Below are positions 1-10,164 of a stretch of DNA of 43,228 bases, in pieces. Position 1 is the stretch's first letter; every line of letters starts with the position of its first letter. This DNA comes from a virus. The notes beneath the pieces are model-generated. The model was not told the DNA's origin, did not search any database, and was given only the letters and a program-made list of their open reading frames with translations. The stretch is from IMG/VR virus record IMGVR_UViG_3300042889_000795, positions 1-43,228 of that record. One strand, written 5' to 3'. The position numbers were made by a program, and so were the translations under genes.

Positions 1-13
1 ATAAGGGATTCTC

Positions 14-23
14 TATATTTATA
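14..23 (+). promoter_or_regulatory. Late-type promoter box TATATTTATA
   Basis: The box lies 20 bases before the start codon of the first fibre gene. It is one copy of an ATATTTATA motif found in about a dozen of the short gaps of this window, each time before a + strand gene. No -35-like element is visible. A promoter role is inferred from its position. Confidence 0.55.
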
Positions 24-43
24 ACAAAGCTGGAAAGTAACGC

Positions 44-3000
44 ATGGCAATAAGTAATCTATTAACGGGCAGGGTAAGGGTTGTAAGCCCGAAAAATGTA
101 ACATCTGACAGGTATCAATTCTTGGATTTATCTCAAGCAGAGCCGAATTTGGGTGTTCCTAGCTTTTCTGCATCATTATTAACGAATCCTGCTATTGTAG
201 TTTCGGATAGTGAAGGTAATAGAGGATTTGCAAGAACAATTAGTTTAGACCAAATTTCAGGTTCTTTTTCTGGTTCATTTCAAGGGGATGGTAGTAACTT
301 AACAAATCTACCTGCAGCAATTAGAATAGCTAGTGGTTCAGCAACTGCATCTTTTATAGGAGGCAATTTAGTTGTAAATACAAATACAACAGTTCAAGGA
401 AATTTAATTGTAAGAGATTCTATATTTGCAGAACAATTAGTAGTATCTTATATTTCATCATCTGTAATATATTCATCGGGTTCAAATAAGTTTGGAGATG
501 ATATATTAGATATACAACAAATAACTGGTTCACTTAATATTAGTGGTAGTGTTATAATAACTGGTTCTCTTAAAGCCCAAGAAATAACAGGTTCTGTATC
601 TGGTGCATTTACTGGAGATGGTGCTGGATTGTTTAACATTCCTCGTTCTGCATTTAGTGGTGATTCATTTAGAATAGCTAGTGGTAGTGTAACTGCTTCC
701 GTAGACCCTACATATGGATTTAAAGTTGAATCGGCATTAAGTGGTTCTGAATTTACTGGTAGTGTGGATATTAGTGGTAGTATATCAGCATCGTTATTTA
801 TTGGAGATGGTAGAGGATTATTTAATTTACCAGCTTTAACAGCAACATTAATAGCAAGTGGTTCTGCAACTGCATCTATCGCACCAAACACTGGATTGGT
901 TGTAAATACATTCTCAACATTCCAATTTCCAGTATCCGCATCAATGTTTAGTGGTAGTGGTAAGGGATTATTTGATATTCCACAATCAGCTTTAGCAGAG
1001 GATGCAACTTTAATAGCAAGTGGTAGTGTAACGGCATCGGTATCACCTAATTTTGGATTTAGAGTAGAATCTGCTACGGTTGGTTCTCAGATAACTGGTA
1101 GCATGTTTGTTACTGGTAATATTCAATTGGGTGTTGGTGGTGTTTATTCTGGTAGTGGTGCAAGATTATTCGATATACCACGTTCAGCATTAACTCCGGA
1201 TGCATTGGTAGCAACATTAATAGCAAGTGGTAGTGTAACGGCATCAACATCTCCGGATTTTGGATTTAAAGTAATATCTGCACAAAGTGGTTCTAGTTTT
1301 ACTGGTAGTTTATTTGTAAGTGGTGGAATTGAAATTAATTCTGGTTCATCTTACTCTGGTAGTGGTGCTAGATTATTTGATATTCCAGTAAGAGCATTAA
1401 GAGATTTAGACTTATCTAAGATTTCAAGCGGTTCGGCAACGGCATCAATTTCTCCTGATAAAGGATTGGTGGTAAATACATTCTCTACATTTAGTGGAAG
1501 TATGCTTATTTCAGCATCTAAGCAATATTTTCCATCCGAATCTATACAAACTGTATTTAACGTAACTAATAATGATAATTTAAATTATAATTTTACTGGG
1601 GCAGCTATTGGTTCGAATCCAACATTAACATTAGTAAGAGGTATAACTTATATTTTTAATTTAAATGTAAGCGGACATCCTTTTCAAATAAAAACAATTA
1701 ATACAACCGGAACAAACGATTTATATAATACGGGTGTAACGAATAATGGAGGTCAAGTTGGTACTTTAATATTTGCAGTACCATCAAATGCACCTGATAG
1801 ACTTTATTATATTTGTCAATTCCATGCATCTATGGCTGGTACTATTAATATAGTAGATGGATTATTGCAAAAAGGTGATGGTGTTACCATAACAGGAAGT
1901 TTGGATGTTAGTGATATTATTAGAGCTAGAGAATTTACTGGCTCATTTAGTGGTTCGTTTTTCCAAGGTGATGGTGGGGGATTATTTAATATTCCAAGAG
2001 CAGCATTTACTGGAGATTCTCCTAGAATAGCAAGTGGTTCTGTAACGGCTTCTGTAAGTCCTGATGATGGGTTTTTAGTAAAATCAGTTGAAAGTGGTTC
2101 AACTTTTAGTGGGTCTGTTGATATTAGTGGTTCTTTAATTATATTTGGAAATTTAATTGGACAAGAAATTAGTGGTTCAAGCTTTAGTGGTTCATTTCAA
2201 GGAGATGGTAGTAGATTAACAAATATAAACGTACCACCTCAAGTTGCAACAAAGATAGTATCTGGTTCGGTAACAGCTTCTGTAAGTCCTGATTCTGGAT
2301 TCGTAGTAGTATCTTCTGATAAAGGTTCTCAATTTACTGGTAGTATATTTTTAAGTGGTAGTATATTTGGAAATTCAAGTATAGAAATATCCAGTGGTTC
2401 GTTTAGCGGTAGTGGTGCTAGATTATTTGATATACCAAGAGCAGCTTTAACGCCAGATGCTTTATTATCTACTGAAATAAAAAGTGGTAGTGTAACGGCA
2501 TCGGTTAGTCCTGAATTTGGATTTAAAGTATTATCTGCGGAAAGTGGTTCTCAATTTACTGGTAGTTTATTTGTTAGTGGTAATATATCATTAGCAAGTG
2601 GTTCATCTTATTCTGGTAGTGGTAAAAATTTATTTGATATCCCACTATCAGCATTGGCAAACTTAGACCTTTCTAAAATTTTCTCTGGTTCGGCAACTGC
2701 ATCAATTTCTCCTGATAGAGGATTTGAGGTATTCGCTTCAGTATCAAACTTTTCTGGTTCAGTATCAGCATCCGTATTTAGTGGTAGTGGTAAAGGATTA
2801 ACAGATATTCCATTTTCAGCGTTATCAGAAGAATTAAAAAGAATTGCTAGTGGAAGTGTAACTGCATCGGTTTCTCCTGATGATGGATTTAGAGTAATAT
2901 CAGCTGAAAGTGGTTCTCAATTTACAGGTTCTTTATTTGTAACTGGTGGATACATTAGAGTTGAGACTGGCTCATTTTTCTCTGGTTCTGGTGCTGGATT

Positions 3001-6000
3001 AAAAGATATTCCTAGAAACGCATTGACCGAAGATGCTTTAATATCTACCGAAATTAAAAGTGGTAGTGTAACTGCATCTGTTTCTCCTGATTTTGGATTT
3101 AGAGTAATATCAGCTGAAAGTGGTTCGCAATTTACTGGTAGTTTATTTGTAACTGGTGGATATATTAGAGTTGAGACTGGTTCTTTCTTTAGTGGTAGTG
3201 GTGCTGGATTATCTGATATTCCTGAATCTGCATTATCATTTAAAATTAATAGAATTGCAAGTGGTTCGGTAACTGCATCAATTTCGCCTGATTATGGGCT
3301 TAGAGTAAATACATTTTCTACAATTAGTGGAAGTTTTATAGTATCATCTTCTGCAAGAGAATTAGCATATTCTGATATAGATACTGTATTTAACGTAACC
3401 AATGCTGGAAGTAGTGCATATAATATAAGTAATAGATTAGTAAGTGGTTCAAACCCAACTTTAACTTTAGTTAGAAATGTAAATTATACATTTAATGTAA
3501 ATGCTAGTGGGCATCCATTTTGGATTAAAGATACAAATAGTACAGGTACTGCAAACTCATATGATACTTGGGTAACTAATAATGGTGATGATGTTGGTGT
3601 TATAACATTTTTAGTTTCAGGAAGTGCACCGAATACACTTTATTATAATTGTCAATTACATGGTTCAATGGCCGGCACTATTAATGTAGTAGATGCATTA
3701 TATGTTCCAGCAGAAATAAAATTAATTGGAGATACAAAAGTAATTGGTGTAGTAACTGCTTCTGTATTTAGTGGTAGTGGTAAAGGATTATTTGATATTC
3801 CTTTCTCAAATATTACTGGTGATGCAGTACGAATAGCAACTGGTAGTATAACAGCATCGGTATCACCACAAAAAGGATTTTTTGTTGAATCAGTTGAAAG
3901 TGGTTCATCTTTTAGTGGAAGTATTTTAATTGATTCATCTTCTTTTATTTATTCAGAAGGTACTTATTTACGAAATATTCCTCGTTCTGCATTAACTGAA
4001 GATGCATTAGCTTCATCTGAAATTAAATCAGGTTCAGTAACAGCATCGGTATCTCCTGTATTTGGATTTATAGTAAAAACACCATTTACTTCATCAGTAA
4101 GTGAAAGTTTCTTTGTTACACAAATAGCATCTCAATTTACGGGTTCAATATCCGTATCTGGTAGTTTATTTGTAAATGATACAAGCGGAGGACTATTTAT
4201 AGATTCATCATCATTTATATTTGCTGATGGAACATATCTTAGAAATATTCCTCGTTCTGCATTAACTGAAGATGCACTATTATCATCGTTTATTGTATCT
4301 GGTTCAGTAACGGCATCTGTAAGTCCTGATTTTGGATTTAAAGTAATAGCAACTAATATATTTAGTGGTTCTGAGTTTGGTTCTCAATTTACTGGAAGTG
4401 TTGATGTAAGTGGAAGTGTTAGAGCATTTAGATTTATAGGAGATGGTTCTCAAATTACAAATGTACAAGCGGCAGCATCACCTTTAATAGCAAGTGGTTC
4501 TGCAACGGCTTCGGTAGCTAGTGGTGATACTTTTGTAGTTACAACCGGTGCAACTGGTTCTGGCTTAAATTATCAAATTGGTACTCGTATAACTGGTAGT
4601 GTTGATGTTAGTGGTAGTTTAAAAGCTCAATTTATATTAGGTGATGGTAGATTTATAACAAACGTACAAGCGGCAGCTGCACCATTCATTGGTAGTGGTT
4701 CTGCAACTGCATCGGTTCAAAGTGGTGATTCCTTTGTAGTAACAACTGGAGCAACTGGTTCGGCCATTGGTTCTAGATTTACGGGTTCAATTGACGTAAG
4801 TGGTAGTGTTAGAGCATTTTCATTCATTGGAGATGGTTCTCAATTAACGAATGTACAAGCATCTGCAGCTCCATTAATAGCAAGTGGTTCTGCAACGGCA
4901 TCCGTTCAAAGTGGAATACAATTTGTAGTAACAACGAATGGTGTATTCTCAAGTGTAGGTTCTAATTCTGGTTCTTATTATGGTTCTATATTCACTGGTT
5001 CGGTAAGTATTAGTGGTTCGATATCATCATCTCGTTTTGAAGGTGATGGTGGTGGATTGTTTAATATCCCAGCATCGGCATTAGAAGATTTACAATTAAG
5101 TATAATTCAATCTGGTTCTGGTAGAGCAATTGTAGACCCAGAAAAATTAGATGTAAACGTACCTATAACAGCTGCATTATTTATTGGTGATGGTGGTGGA
5201 TTATTTAACATTCCGGCAAACGCATTACAAGACCTTAAATTAGATAGAGTTATATCTGGTTCGGTTGAAGGTGTGATATCTCCAAATAAAGGATTTGAAG
5301 TAAATACATCTGTAAGAATATTCTCTGGTTCACTAACTGTGAGTGGTTCGGTATTTGTTAGTGGTGGAAATGTAATAGCAGCATCTGGTTCTTCATTTAT
5401 TGGAGATGGTAGTGGATTAAGAAATATCAATATCGCTAATTTAGCATTTGAAACTTCTCTATTACAATCTGGTTCTGTAACTGCACAAATCTCTCCAAAT
5501 TTAGGATTAGTTGTAAATACATCAGCATCTATACAAGGTGATTTGAATGTATTGAATAAAATATTAGTAAATAATATTACGGCAAGTAATGTTATTAAAT
5601 CTCAATTATTTACCGGTTCATTCTTAGGTACATATAATTTCCAAGGAGTTGGGGCTACGGCTAGTGCAGAATATGATATTTTAAGATTCAATCCAACACA
5701 AGGATATTTCATACCTCAGCCGGAAACATCATTAACTGAAACAGTAGCATTTAATAATGTAAGTAATTTAACTATTGTACACAATTTGGGTATAAAATAT
5801 CCAATGGTTCAGGTGTACGCTACTGGTTCTGAAGACCAAATTTTACCTGGAACAATAAAATCAATTGATGATGATACTATACAAATTGTATTTAGTGGAT
5901 TAACATCTGGACATGTTGTAATTGGTAGTGGTGGTTCTTTAATAAATGGAACTATTAATGGAGATAGGGTATTTGGTGAAGTTTATTCGGCATCTTATGC

Positions 6001-9000
6001 TAGGAGAGCAGCTTTAGCAGACGCTGTAACTGGATTTGATTCGGCATCGTTGGTAGCATTATCAGCATCGTTATCAAATGCAAACGCTTATGTAAGAAAT
6101 GACCAAACAGCTTCAATGGCTGTTTTAAATTCTAAATTTGCAGAAACTGCATCATATGTAGCTGATTTAAGTAATCTTAATTTAACTGATTATGTAAGAA
6201 ATAGTAGAACATCTTCAATGACTGTTGGTACTGCTTCTTTAGCAATTACCGCATCATATGCATTATTTGCACAAAATGCATCAAACGTTGATACGGCTAA
6301 CTTTATACAAAATTTCCAAACCGCATCAATGAGAGTTGGTACGGCTTCATTGGCAATATTTGCATTTACCGCATCATACGCTTTAAATGCAGCTGGAAGT
6401 GATACTTCATCGTTCTTACAAATTAATACTGACCAAACTTTTAGAGCATCTTTAGTAGTTAGTGCTAGTTTGGGTGTGAGTGGTAGTGTATTTTTTGGAA
6501 ATTTACCATCTGCATCATATGAGCAAGTAGTAATATGGGATACAGTAACAAAAAAATTAGGATATAGAAATATAGCAGCAGCTGTGGGTTCATCTGGTAC
6601 ATCAGGAACTTCTGGTATAAGTGGAACGGATGGTACATCAGGAACTTCTGGTACAAGTGGTACAAGCGGTACTTCTGGGACTTCTGGAACATCTGGAGTA
6701 GATGGTACATCAGGAACTTCTGGTACATCAGGAACTTCTGGTACATCAGGAACTTCTGGAACTTCTGGATTAGATGGTACATCAGGAACTTCTGGTACAT
6801 CAGGAACATCAGGAACTTCTGGTACATCAGGAACATCAGGAACTTCTGGAACTTCTGGAACTTCTGGAACATCGGGAACTTCTGGAACATCTGGAACATC
6901 GGGAACTTCTGGAACATCTGGGACATCGGGAACTTCTGGAACATCAGGCACAAGCGGAACATCTGGAACATCAGGCACAAGCGGAACATCAGGAACTTCT
7001 GGAACTTCTGGAACATCAGGAACATCAGGAACAAGCGGTACAAATGGAACTGCAGGAAGTGGTGGTTCATCAGGAACTTCTGGAACATCAGGAACTTCTG
7101 GAACATCAGGAACTTCTGGAACATCGGGAACAAGCGGTACAAATGGTTCTGCTGGTACAGCAGGTACTTCTGGTACATCGGGTACTTCAGGAACTTCTGG
7201 TTCTAATGGTAGTAGTGGTACTTCGGGAACTTCTGGTACATCGGGAACTTCTGGTACATCGGGAACTTCTGGTAGTGGTGGTGATAGTGGTAGTAGTGGA
7301 ACATCTGGTAGTGGTGGTTCTTCTGGTACATCTGGAACAAGTGGTACATCTGGTTCAACTGGTTCAGATGGTACATCAGGAACTTCTGGTACATCCGGCT
7401 CAGCTGGACAAGATGGTACATCGGGAACTTCTGGTTCATCAGGAACTTCTGGTTCAACTGGTTCGGCTGGAACTTCAGGTACATCGGGAACTTCTGGAAC
7501 TTCTGGAACATCAGGAACTTCTGGTTCGGATGGTACATCAGGTTCATCTGGTACAAGCGGTACATCGGGAACTTCTGGAACAAGCGGTACATCTGGTACA
7601 AGTGGTAGTGACGGTTCATCTGGTACAAGTGGTACTAGTGGTAGTAGTGGTACTTCGGGAACTTCGGGAACTTCTGGTACATCGGGAACATCGGGCACAA
7701 GTGGTAGTGATGGTTCATCTGGTACAAGCGGTACATCAGGAACTTCTGGTACAAGCGGCGTTGGTACTGATGGTACATCTGGTACATCAGGAACTTCTGG
7801 AGAAAGTGGTTCATCTGGAACTTCAGGCACATCTGGTACAAGTGGCACAAATGGTAGTGCTGGTTCAAGTGGTACAAGTGGTGTTGGTACTGATGGTACA
7901 TCAGGAACTTCAGGAACTTCTGGAGAAAGTGGTTCATCAGGAACTTCTGGAGCAAGTGGTACATCGGGAACTTCAGGTACAAATGGTTCAGCTGGTACAT
8001 CCGGTACAAATGGTTCAGATGGAACTTCTGGAACATCAGGAACTTCTGGTAGTGATGGAACAAGCGGTACAAGCGGCACAAGTGGTAGTGATGGAACTTC
8101 TGGAACATCTGGAAGTGGTGGTACAAGTGGTACATCAGGAACATCTGGATTAGATGGAACTTTCTTTGGTAGTAGTGGTACTTCTGGTACAAGCGGTACA
8201 AGTGGCACATCAGGAACTTCAGGAACTTCTGGAGAAAATGGTTCATCAGGAACTTCTGGTTTAAACGGAACATTCTTTGGTAGTAGTGGTACAAGCGGCG
8301 TAAGTGGTTCTGATGGTACATCGGGAACATCAGGAACTTCTGGAGAAAATGGCTCATCGGGAACTTCTGGAGAAAATGGTTCTTCTGGAACTTCTGGATT
8401 AAATGGTACATTCTTTGGTAGTAGCGGTACTTCTGGAACATCGGGAGAAAGTGGAAGTAGTGGAACGAGTGGAATAAATGGTACGGATGGTACTAGCGGA
8501 ACTTCAGGAACTTCTGGATTAAACGGAACTTTCTTTGGTTCTTCAGGAACTTCTGGTATAAATGGTACTGATGGTACGTCTGGTACAAGTGGTACAAGTG
8601 GTACATCGGGAATAAATGGTACTGATGGTACTTCAGGAACTTCTGGATTGAATGGTACAATGTTTGGAAGTAGTGGTACTTCTGGAATAAGTGGTACTTC
8701 AGGTACTTCTGGAGAAAGTGGTTCTTCTGGAACTTCTGGAACTTCAGGAACTTCTGGTTTAAATGGTACAATGTTTGGAAGTAGTGGAACATCTGGTTTT
8801 GATGGTACTTCTGGTACAAGCGGAGCTGGTACATCTGGAACTTCTGGAGAAAGTGGTTCATCGGGAACTTCTGGTTTAAATGGTACAATGTTTGGAAGTA
8901 GTGGTACTTCTGGAGAAAGTGGTTCATCGGGAACTTCTGGTTTAAATGGCACGGATGGTTCATCAGGAACTTCTGGTACATCGGGAACATCAGGAACTTC

Positions 9001-10153
9001 TGGATTAAATGGAACTTTCTTTGGAAGTAGTGGTACAAGTGGTACTTCAGGAGTAAGTGGAAGTAGTGGTACTTCTGGAACTTCTGGAACTTCTGGTTCG
9101 GCTGGAACTTCTGGTTTAAATGGTACAATGTTTGGAAGTAGTGGTACTTCTGGAACATCGGGTACTTCCGGAGTAAGTGGTACATCGGGCACATCTGGTA
9201 TTTCTGGGACAGCAGGAACTTCTGGATTGAATGGTACTATGTTTGGTAGTAGTGGTACAAGCGGCACATCAGGAACTTCTGGAGTATCTGGTTCTGCTGG
9301 TACATCGGGAACTTCAGGTACATCAGGAACTTCTGGATTAAATGGTACAATGTTCGGTTCATCAGGAACTTCTGGAATAAGTGGTACGGCTGGAACATCG
9401 GGAACGTCTGGATTAGGAACTTCTGGAACTTCTGGTACATCAGGAACTTCTGGTGTTAATGGTACATTCTTTGGTAGCAGTGGTACGAGTGGTATTAATG
9501 GTGAAACTGGCGCTTCCGGTTCTTCTGGTACATCAGGTACAAACGCTCCGGGATTTTCATCTGGTACTTCTGGTAGTGGTGGTGCAAATGGTACTTCTGG
9601 ATTAAATGGTACATTCTTTGGTTCATCTGGGACTAGTGGTGCAAATGGTACATCGGGTACTAATTCACCGGCATTTTCATCTGGAACTTCTGGTACAAAT
9701 GGATTTTCTTTGGTTGGAACAACCAATGATGGATTATTAACTTACACAAATGCACCCGTTGGTGCAACTGTTGAAAGTAATATAACATTTGATGGTACGA
9801 ATTTAGCAGTAGTAGGTAACGTAATATCAACAACATATAGAGAAACATTTAATGATTTAGGAACTGGTGGAAGTGCAACATTGGATTTATCAACAGCAAA
9901 CAACTTTAGAAGACAATTTAACGGAACTGCAACAATAACAATAACAAACGCACCTAATTCTCCAATTGGATTTGGATTTACATTAGTAACCGTAAATGCC
10001 GGAGCATATGCAATTACTTGGCCTGCTAGTGTTGATTGGGTTGGTGGAAGTGCGCCAATACTTACTTCTTCTGGAACTGATGTTTTAGTATTCTACACTT
10101 ATAATGGTGGAACATCTTACTATGGATTTGTAACAGGTAAAAACTTAAGTTAA
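44..10153 (+). CDS. Giant tail fibre with cupredoxin-like domains and Gly-Thr-Ser tract
   Basis: A 3369-residue virion fibre, probably attached to the baseplate. After an N-terminal region (1-70) come many diverged modules of about 70 residues, to about residue 1850, built on the pattern SGSVTASVSPDFGF, SGSQFTGSL, then SGSGAGLFDIP. Two insertions, about 503-605 and 1114-1217, resemble cupredoxins: His545 with Cys591-x2-His594-x2-Met597, and His1157 with Cys1203-x2-His1206-x2-Met1209. Residues about 1880-1970 hold a domain with the motif VHNLGIKYPMVQVY, which I recall from other phage fibres. Residues about 2183-3221 are nearly pure Gly-Thr/Ser-Ser triplets, collagen-like in spacing, broken about 13 times by NGTFFGSS or NGTMFGSS. 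The last 140 residues form a compact C-terminal head without an S74 domain. The long fibre role is well supported; the receptor is unknown. Confidence 0.85.
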   Translation: MAISNLLTGRVRVVSPKNVTSDRYQFLDLSQAEPNLGVPSFSASLLTNPAIVVSDSEGNRGFARTISLDQISGSFSGSFQGDGSNLTNLPAAIRIASGSATASFIGGNLVVNTNTTVQGNLIVRDSIFAEQLVVSYISSSVIYSSGSNKFGDDILDIQQITGSLNISGSVIITGSLKAQEITGSVSGAFTGDGAGLFNIPRSAFSGDSFRIASGSVTASVDPTYGFKVESALSGSEFTGSVDISGSISASLFIGDGRGLFNLPALTATLIASGSATASIAPNTGLVVNTFSTFQFPVSASMFSGSGKGLFDIPQSALAEDATLIASGSVTASVSPNFGFRVESATVGSQITGSMFVTGNIQLGVGGVYSGSGARLFDIPRSALTPDALVATLIASGSVTASTSPDFGFKVISAQSGSSFTGSLFVSGGIEINSGSSYSGSGARLFDIPVRALRDLDLSKISSGSATASISPDKGLVVNTFSTFSGSMLISASKQYFPSESIQTVFNVTNNDNLNYNFTGAAIGSNPTLTLVRGITYIFNLNVSGHPFQIKTINTTGTNDLYNTGVTNNGGQVGTLIFAVPSNAPDRLYYICQFHASMAGTINIVDGLLQKGDGVTITGSLDVSDIIRAREFTGSFSGSFFQGDGGGLFNIPRAAFTGDSPRIASGSVTASVSPDDGFLVKSVESGSTFSGSVDISGSLIIFGNLIGQEISGSSFSGSFQGDGSRLTNINVPPQVATKIVSGSVTASVSPDSGFVVVSSDKGSQFTGSIFLSGSIFGNSSIEISSGSFSGSGARLFDIPRAALTPDALLSTEIKSGSVTASVSPEFGFKVLSAESGSQFTGSLFVSGNISLASGSSYSGSGKNLFDIPLSALANLDLSKIFSGSATASISPDRGFEVFASVSNFSGSVSASVFSGSGKGLTDIPFSALSEELKRIASGSVTASVSPDDGFRVISAESGSQFTGSLFVTGGYIRVETGSFFSGSGAGLKDIPRNALTEDALISTEIKSGSVTASVSPDFGFRVISAESGSQFTGSLFVTGGYIRVETGSFFSGSGAGLSDIPESALSFKINRIASGSVTASISPDYGLRVNTFSTISGSFIVSSSARELAYSDIDTVFNVTNAGSSAYNISNRLVSGSNPTLTLVRNVNYTFNVNASGHPFWIKDTNSTGTANSYDTWVTNNGDDVGVITFLVSGSAPNTLYYNCQLHGSMAGTINVVDALYVPAEIKLIGDTKVIGVVTASVFSGSGKGLFDIPFSNITGDAVRIATGSITASVSPQKGFFVESVESGSSFSGSILIDSSSFIYSEGTYLRNIPRSALTEDALASSEIKSGSVTASVSPVFGFIVKTPFTSSVSESFFVTQIASQFTGSISVSGSLFVNDTSGGLFIDSSSFIFADGTYLRNIPRSALTEDALLSSFIVSGSVTASVSPDFGFKVIATNIFSGSEFGSQFTGSVDVSGSVRAFRFIGDGSQITNVQAAASPLIASGSATASVASGDTFVVTTGATGSGLNYQIGTRITGSVDVSGSLKAQFILGDGRFITNVQAAAAPFIGSGSATASVQSGDSFVVTTGATGSAIGSRFTGSIDVSGSVRAFSFIGDGSQLTNVQASAAPLIASGSATASVQSGIQFVVTTNGVFSSVGSNSGSYYGSIFTGSVSISGSISSSRFEGDGGGLFNIPASALEDLQLSIIQSGSGRAIVDPEKLDVNVPITAALFIGDGGGLFNIPANALQDLKLDRVISGSVEGVISPNKGFEVNTSVRIFSGSLTVSGSVFVSGGNVIAASGSSFIGDGSGLRNINIANLAFETSLLQSGSVTAQISPNLGLVVNTSASIQGDLNVLNKILVNNITASNVIKSQLFTGSFLGTYNFQGVGATASAEYDILRFNPTQGYFIPQPETSLTETVAFNNVSNLTIVHNLGIKYPMVQVYATGSEDQILPGTIKSIDDDTIQIVFSGLTSGHVVIGSGGSLINGTINGDRVFGEVYSASYARRAALADAVTGFDSASLVALSASLSNANAYVRNDQTASMAVLNSKFAETASYVADLSNLNLTDYVRNSRTSSMTVGTASLAITASYALFAQNASNVDTANFIQNFQTASMRVGTASLAIFAFTASYALNAAGSDTSSFLQINTDQTFRASLVVSASLGVSGSVFFGNLPSASYEQVVIWDTVTKKLGYRNIAAAVGSSGTSGTSGISGTDGTSGTSGTSGTSGTSGTSGTSGVDGTSGTSGTSGTSGTSGTSGTSGLDGTSGTSGTSGTSGTSGTSGTSGTSGTSGTSGTSGTSGTSGTSGTSGTSGTSGTSGTSGTSGTSGTSGTSGTSGTSGTSGTSGTSGTSGTNGTAGSGGSSGTSGTSGTSGTSGTSGTSGTSGTNGSAGTAGTSGTSGTSGTSGSNGSSGTSGTSGTSGTSGTSGTSGSGGDSGSSGTSGSGGSSGTSGTSGTSGSTGSDGTSGTSGTSGSAGQDGTSGTSGSSGTSGSTGSAGTSGTSGTSGTSGTSGTSGSDGTSGSSGTSGTSGTSGTSGTSGTSGSDGSSGTSGTSGSSGTSGTSGTSGTSGTSGTSGSDGSSGTSGTSGTSGTSGVGTDGTSGTSGTSGESGSSGTSGTSGTSGTNGSAGSSGTSGVGTDGTSGTSGTSGESGSSGTSGASGTSGTSGTNGSAGTSGTNGSDGTSGTSGTSGSDGTSGTSGTSGSDGTSGTSGSGGTSGTSGTSGLDGTFFGSSGTSGTSGTSGTSGTSGTSGENGSSGTSGLNGTFFGSSGTSGVSGSDGTSGTSGTSGENGSSGTSGENGSSGTSGLNGTFFGSSGTSGTSGESGSSGTSGINGTDGTSGTSGTSGLNGTFFGSSGTSGINGTDGTSGTSGTSGTSGINGTDGTSGTSGLNGTMFGSSGTSGISGTSGTSGESGSSGTSGTSGTSGLNGTMFGSSGTSGFDGTSGTSGAGTSGTSGESGSSGTSGLNGTMFGSSGTSGESGSSGTSGLNGTDGSSGTSGTSGTSGTSGLNGTFFGSSGTSGTSGVSGSSGTSGTSGTSGSAGTSGLNGTMFGSSGTSGTSGTSGVSGTSGTSGISGTAGTSGLNGTMFGSSGTSGTSGTSGVSGSAGTSGTSGTSGTSGLNGTMFGSSGTSGISGTAGTSGTSGLGTSGTSGTSGTSGVNGTFFGSSGTSGINGETGASGSSGTSGTNAPGFSSGTSGSGGANGTSGLNGTFFGSSGTSGANGTSGTNSPAFSSGTSGTNGFSLVGTTNDGLLTYTNAPVGATVESNITFDGTNLAVVGNVISTTYRETFNDLGTGGSATLDLSTANNFRRQFNGTATITITNAPNSPIGFGFTLVTVNAGAYAITWPASVDWVGGSAPILTSSGTDVLVFYTYNGGTSYYGFVTGKNLS
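240..5600 (+). repeat. Tandem diverged ~70-codon fibre modules
   Basis: More than fifteen modules inside the first fibre gene share the order SGSVTAS, SP-D/N-x-GF-x-V, SGSxFTGS, GDG or SGSG, and LFDIP or LFNIP. Neighbouring copies can be almost identical at the DNA level: compare about 2842-3050 with 3057-3260. Recent tandem duplication is therefore likely. The cupredoxin-like insertions interrupt the series. Confidence 0.8.
6590..9705 (+). repeat. Coding 9-base repeat tract (Gly-Thr-Ser)n
   Basis: About 3.1 kb made of short units such as ACATCAGGA and ACTTCTGGA, coding Thr-Ser-Gly. Synonymous codons are mixed (aca/act, tca/tct/tcg/agt/agc, gga/ggt), so the protein repeat is cleaner than the DNA repeat. 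The tract creates long spurious open frames on the other strand. Confidence 0.95.
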
Positions 10154-10164
10154 TAATTATAGTT

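Noticed and set aside
1550-1860. A captured host plastocyanin gene serving as an auxiliary electron carrier
   Set aside because: The domain is an in-frame insert in a giant fibre, without signal peptide or own start. A structural or metal-binding role in the virion is more likely than photosynthetic electron transfer.
240-5600. Variable repeat of a diversity-generating retroelement
   Set aside because: Repeated modules are present, but there is no reverse transcriptase in the window and no adenine-specific mutation pattern at a C-terminal lectin fold.
6590-9705. CRISPR-like regular repeats
   Set aside because: The unit is 9 bases and coding, without unique spacers of constant length. It continues a single open frame into a fibre C-terminus.
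6190-9726. A 1178-codon open frame on the - strand, rich in Pro-Glu-Val-Pro repeats
   Set aside because: It is the mirror of the Gly-Thr-Ser coding tract: the repeat lacks stop codons in several frames. There is no promoter box or plausible neighbour on that strand. The same holds for the - strand frames at 12712-14296 and the + strand Leu/Val/His/Gln-rich frames at 6774-8153 and 13603-13953.
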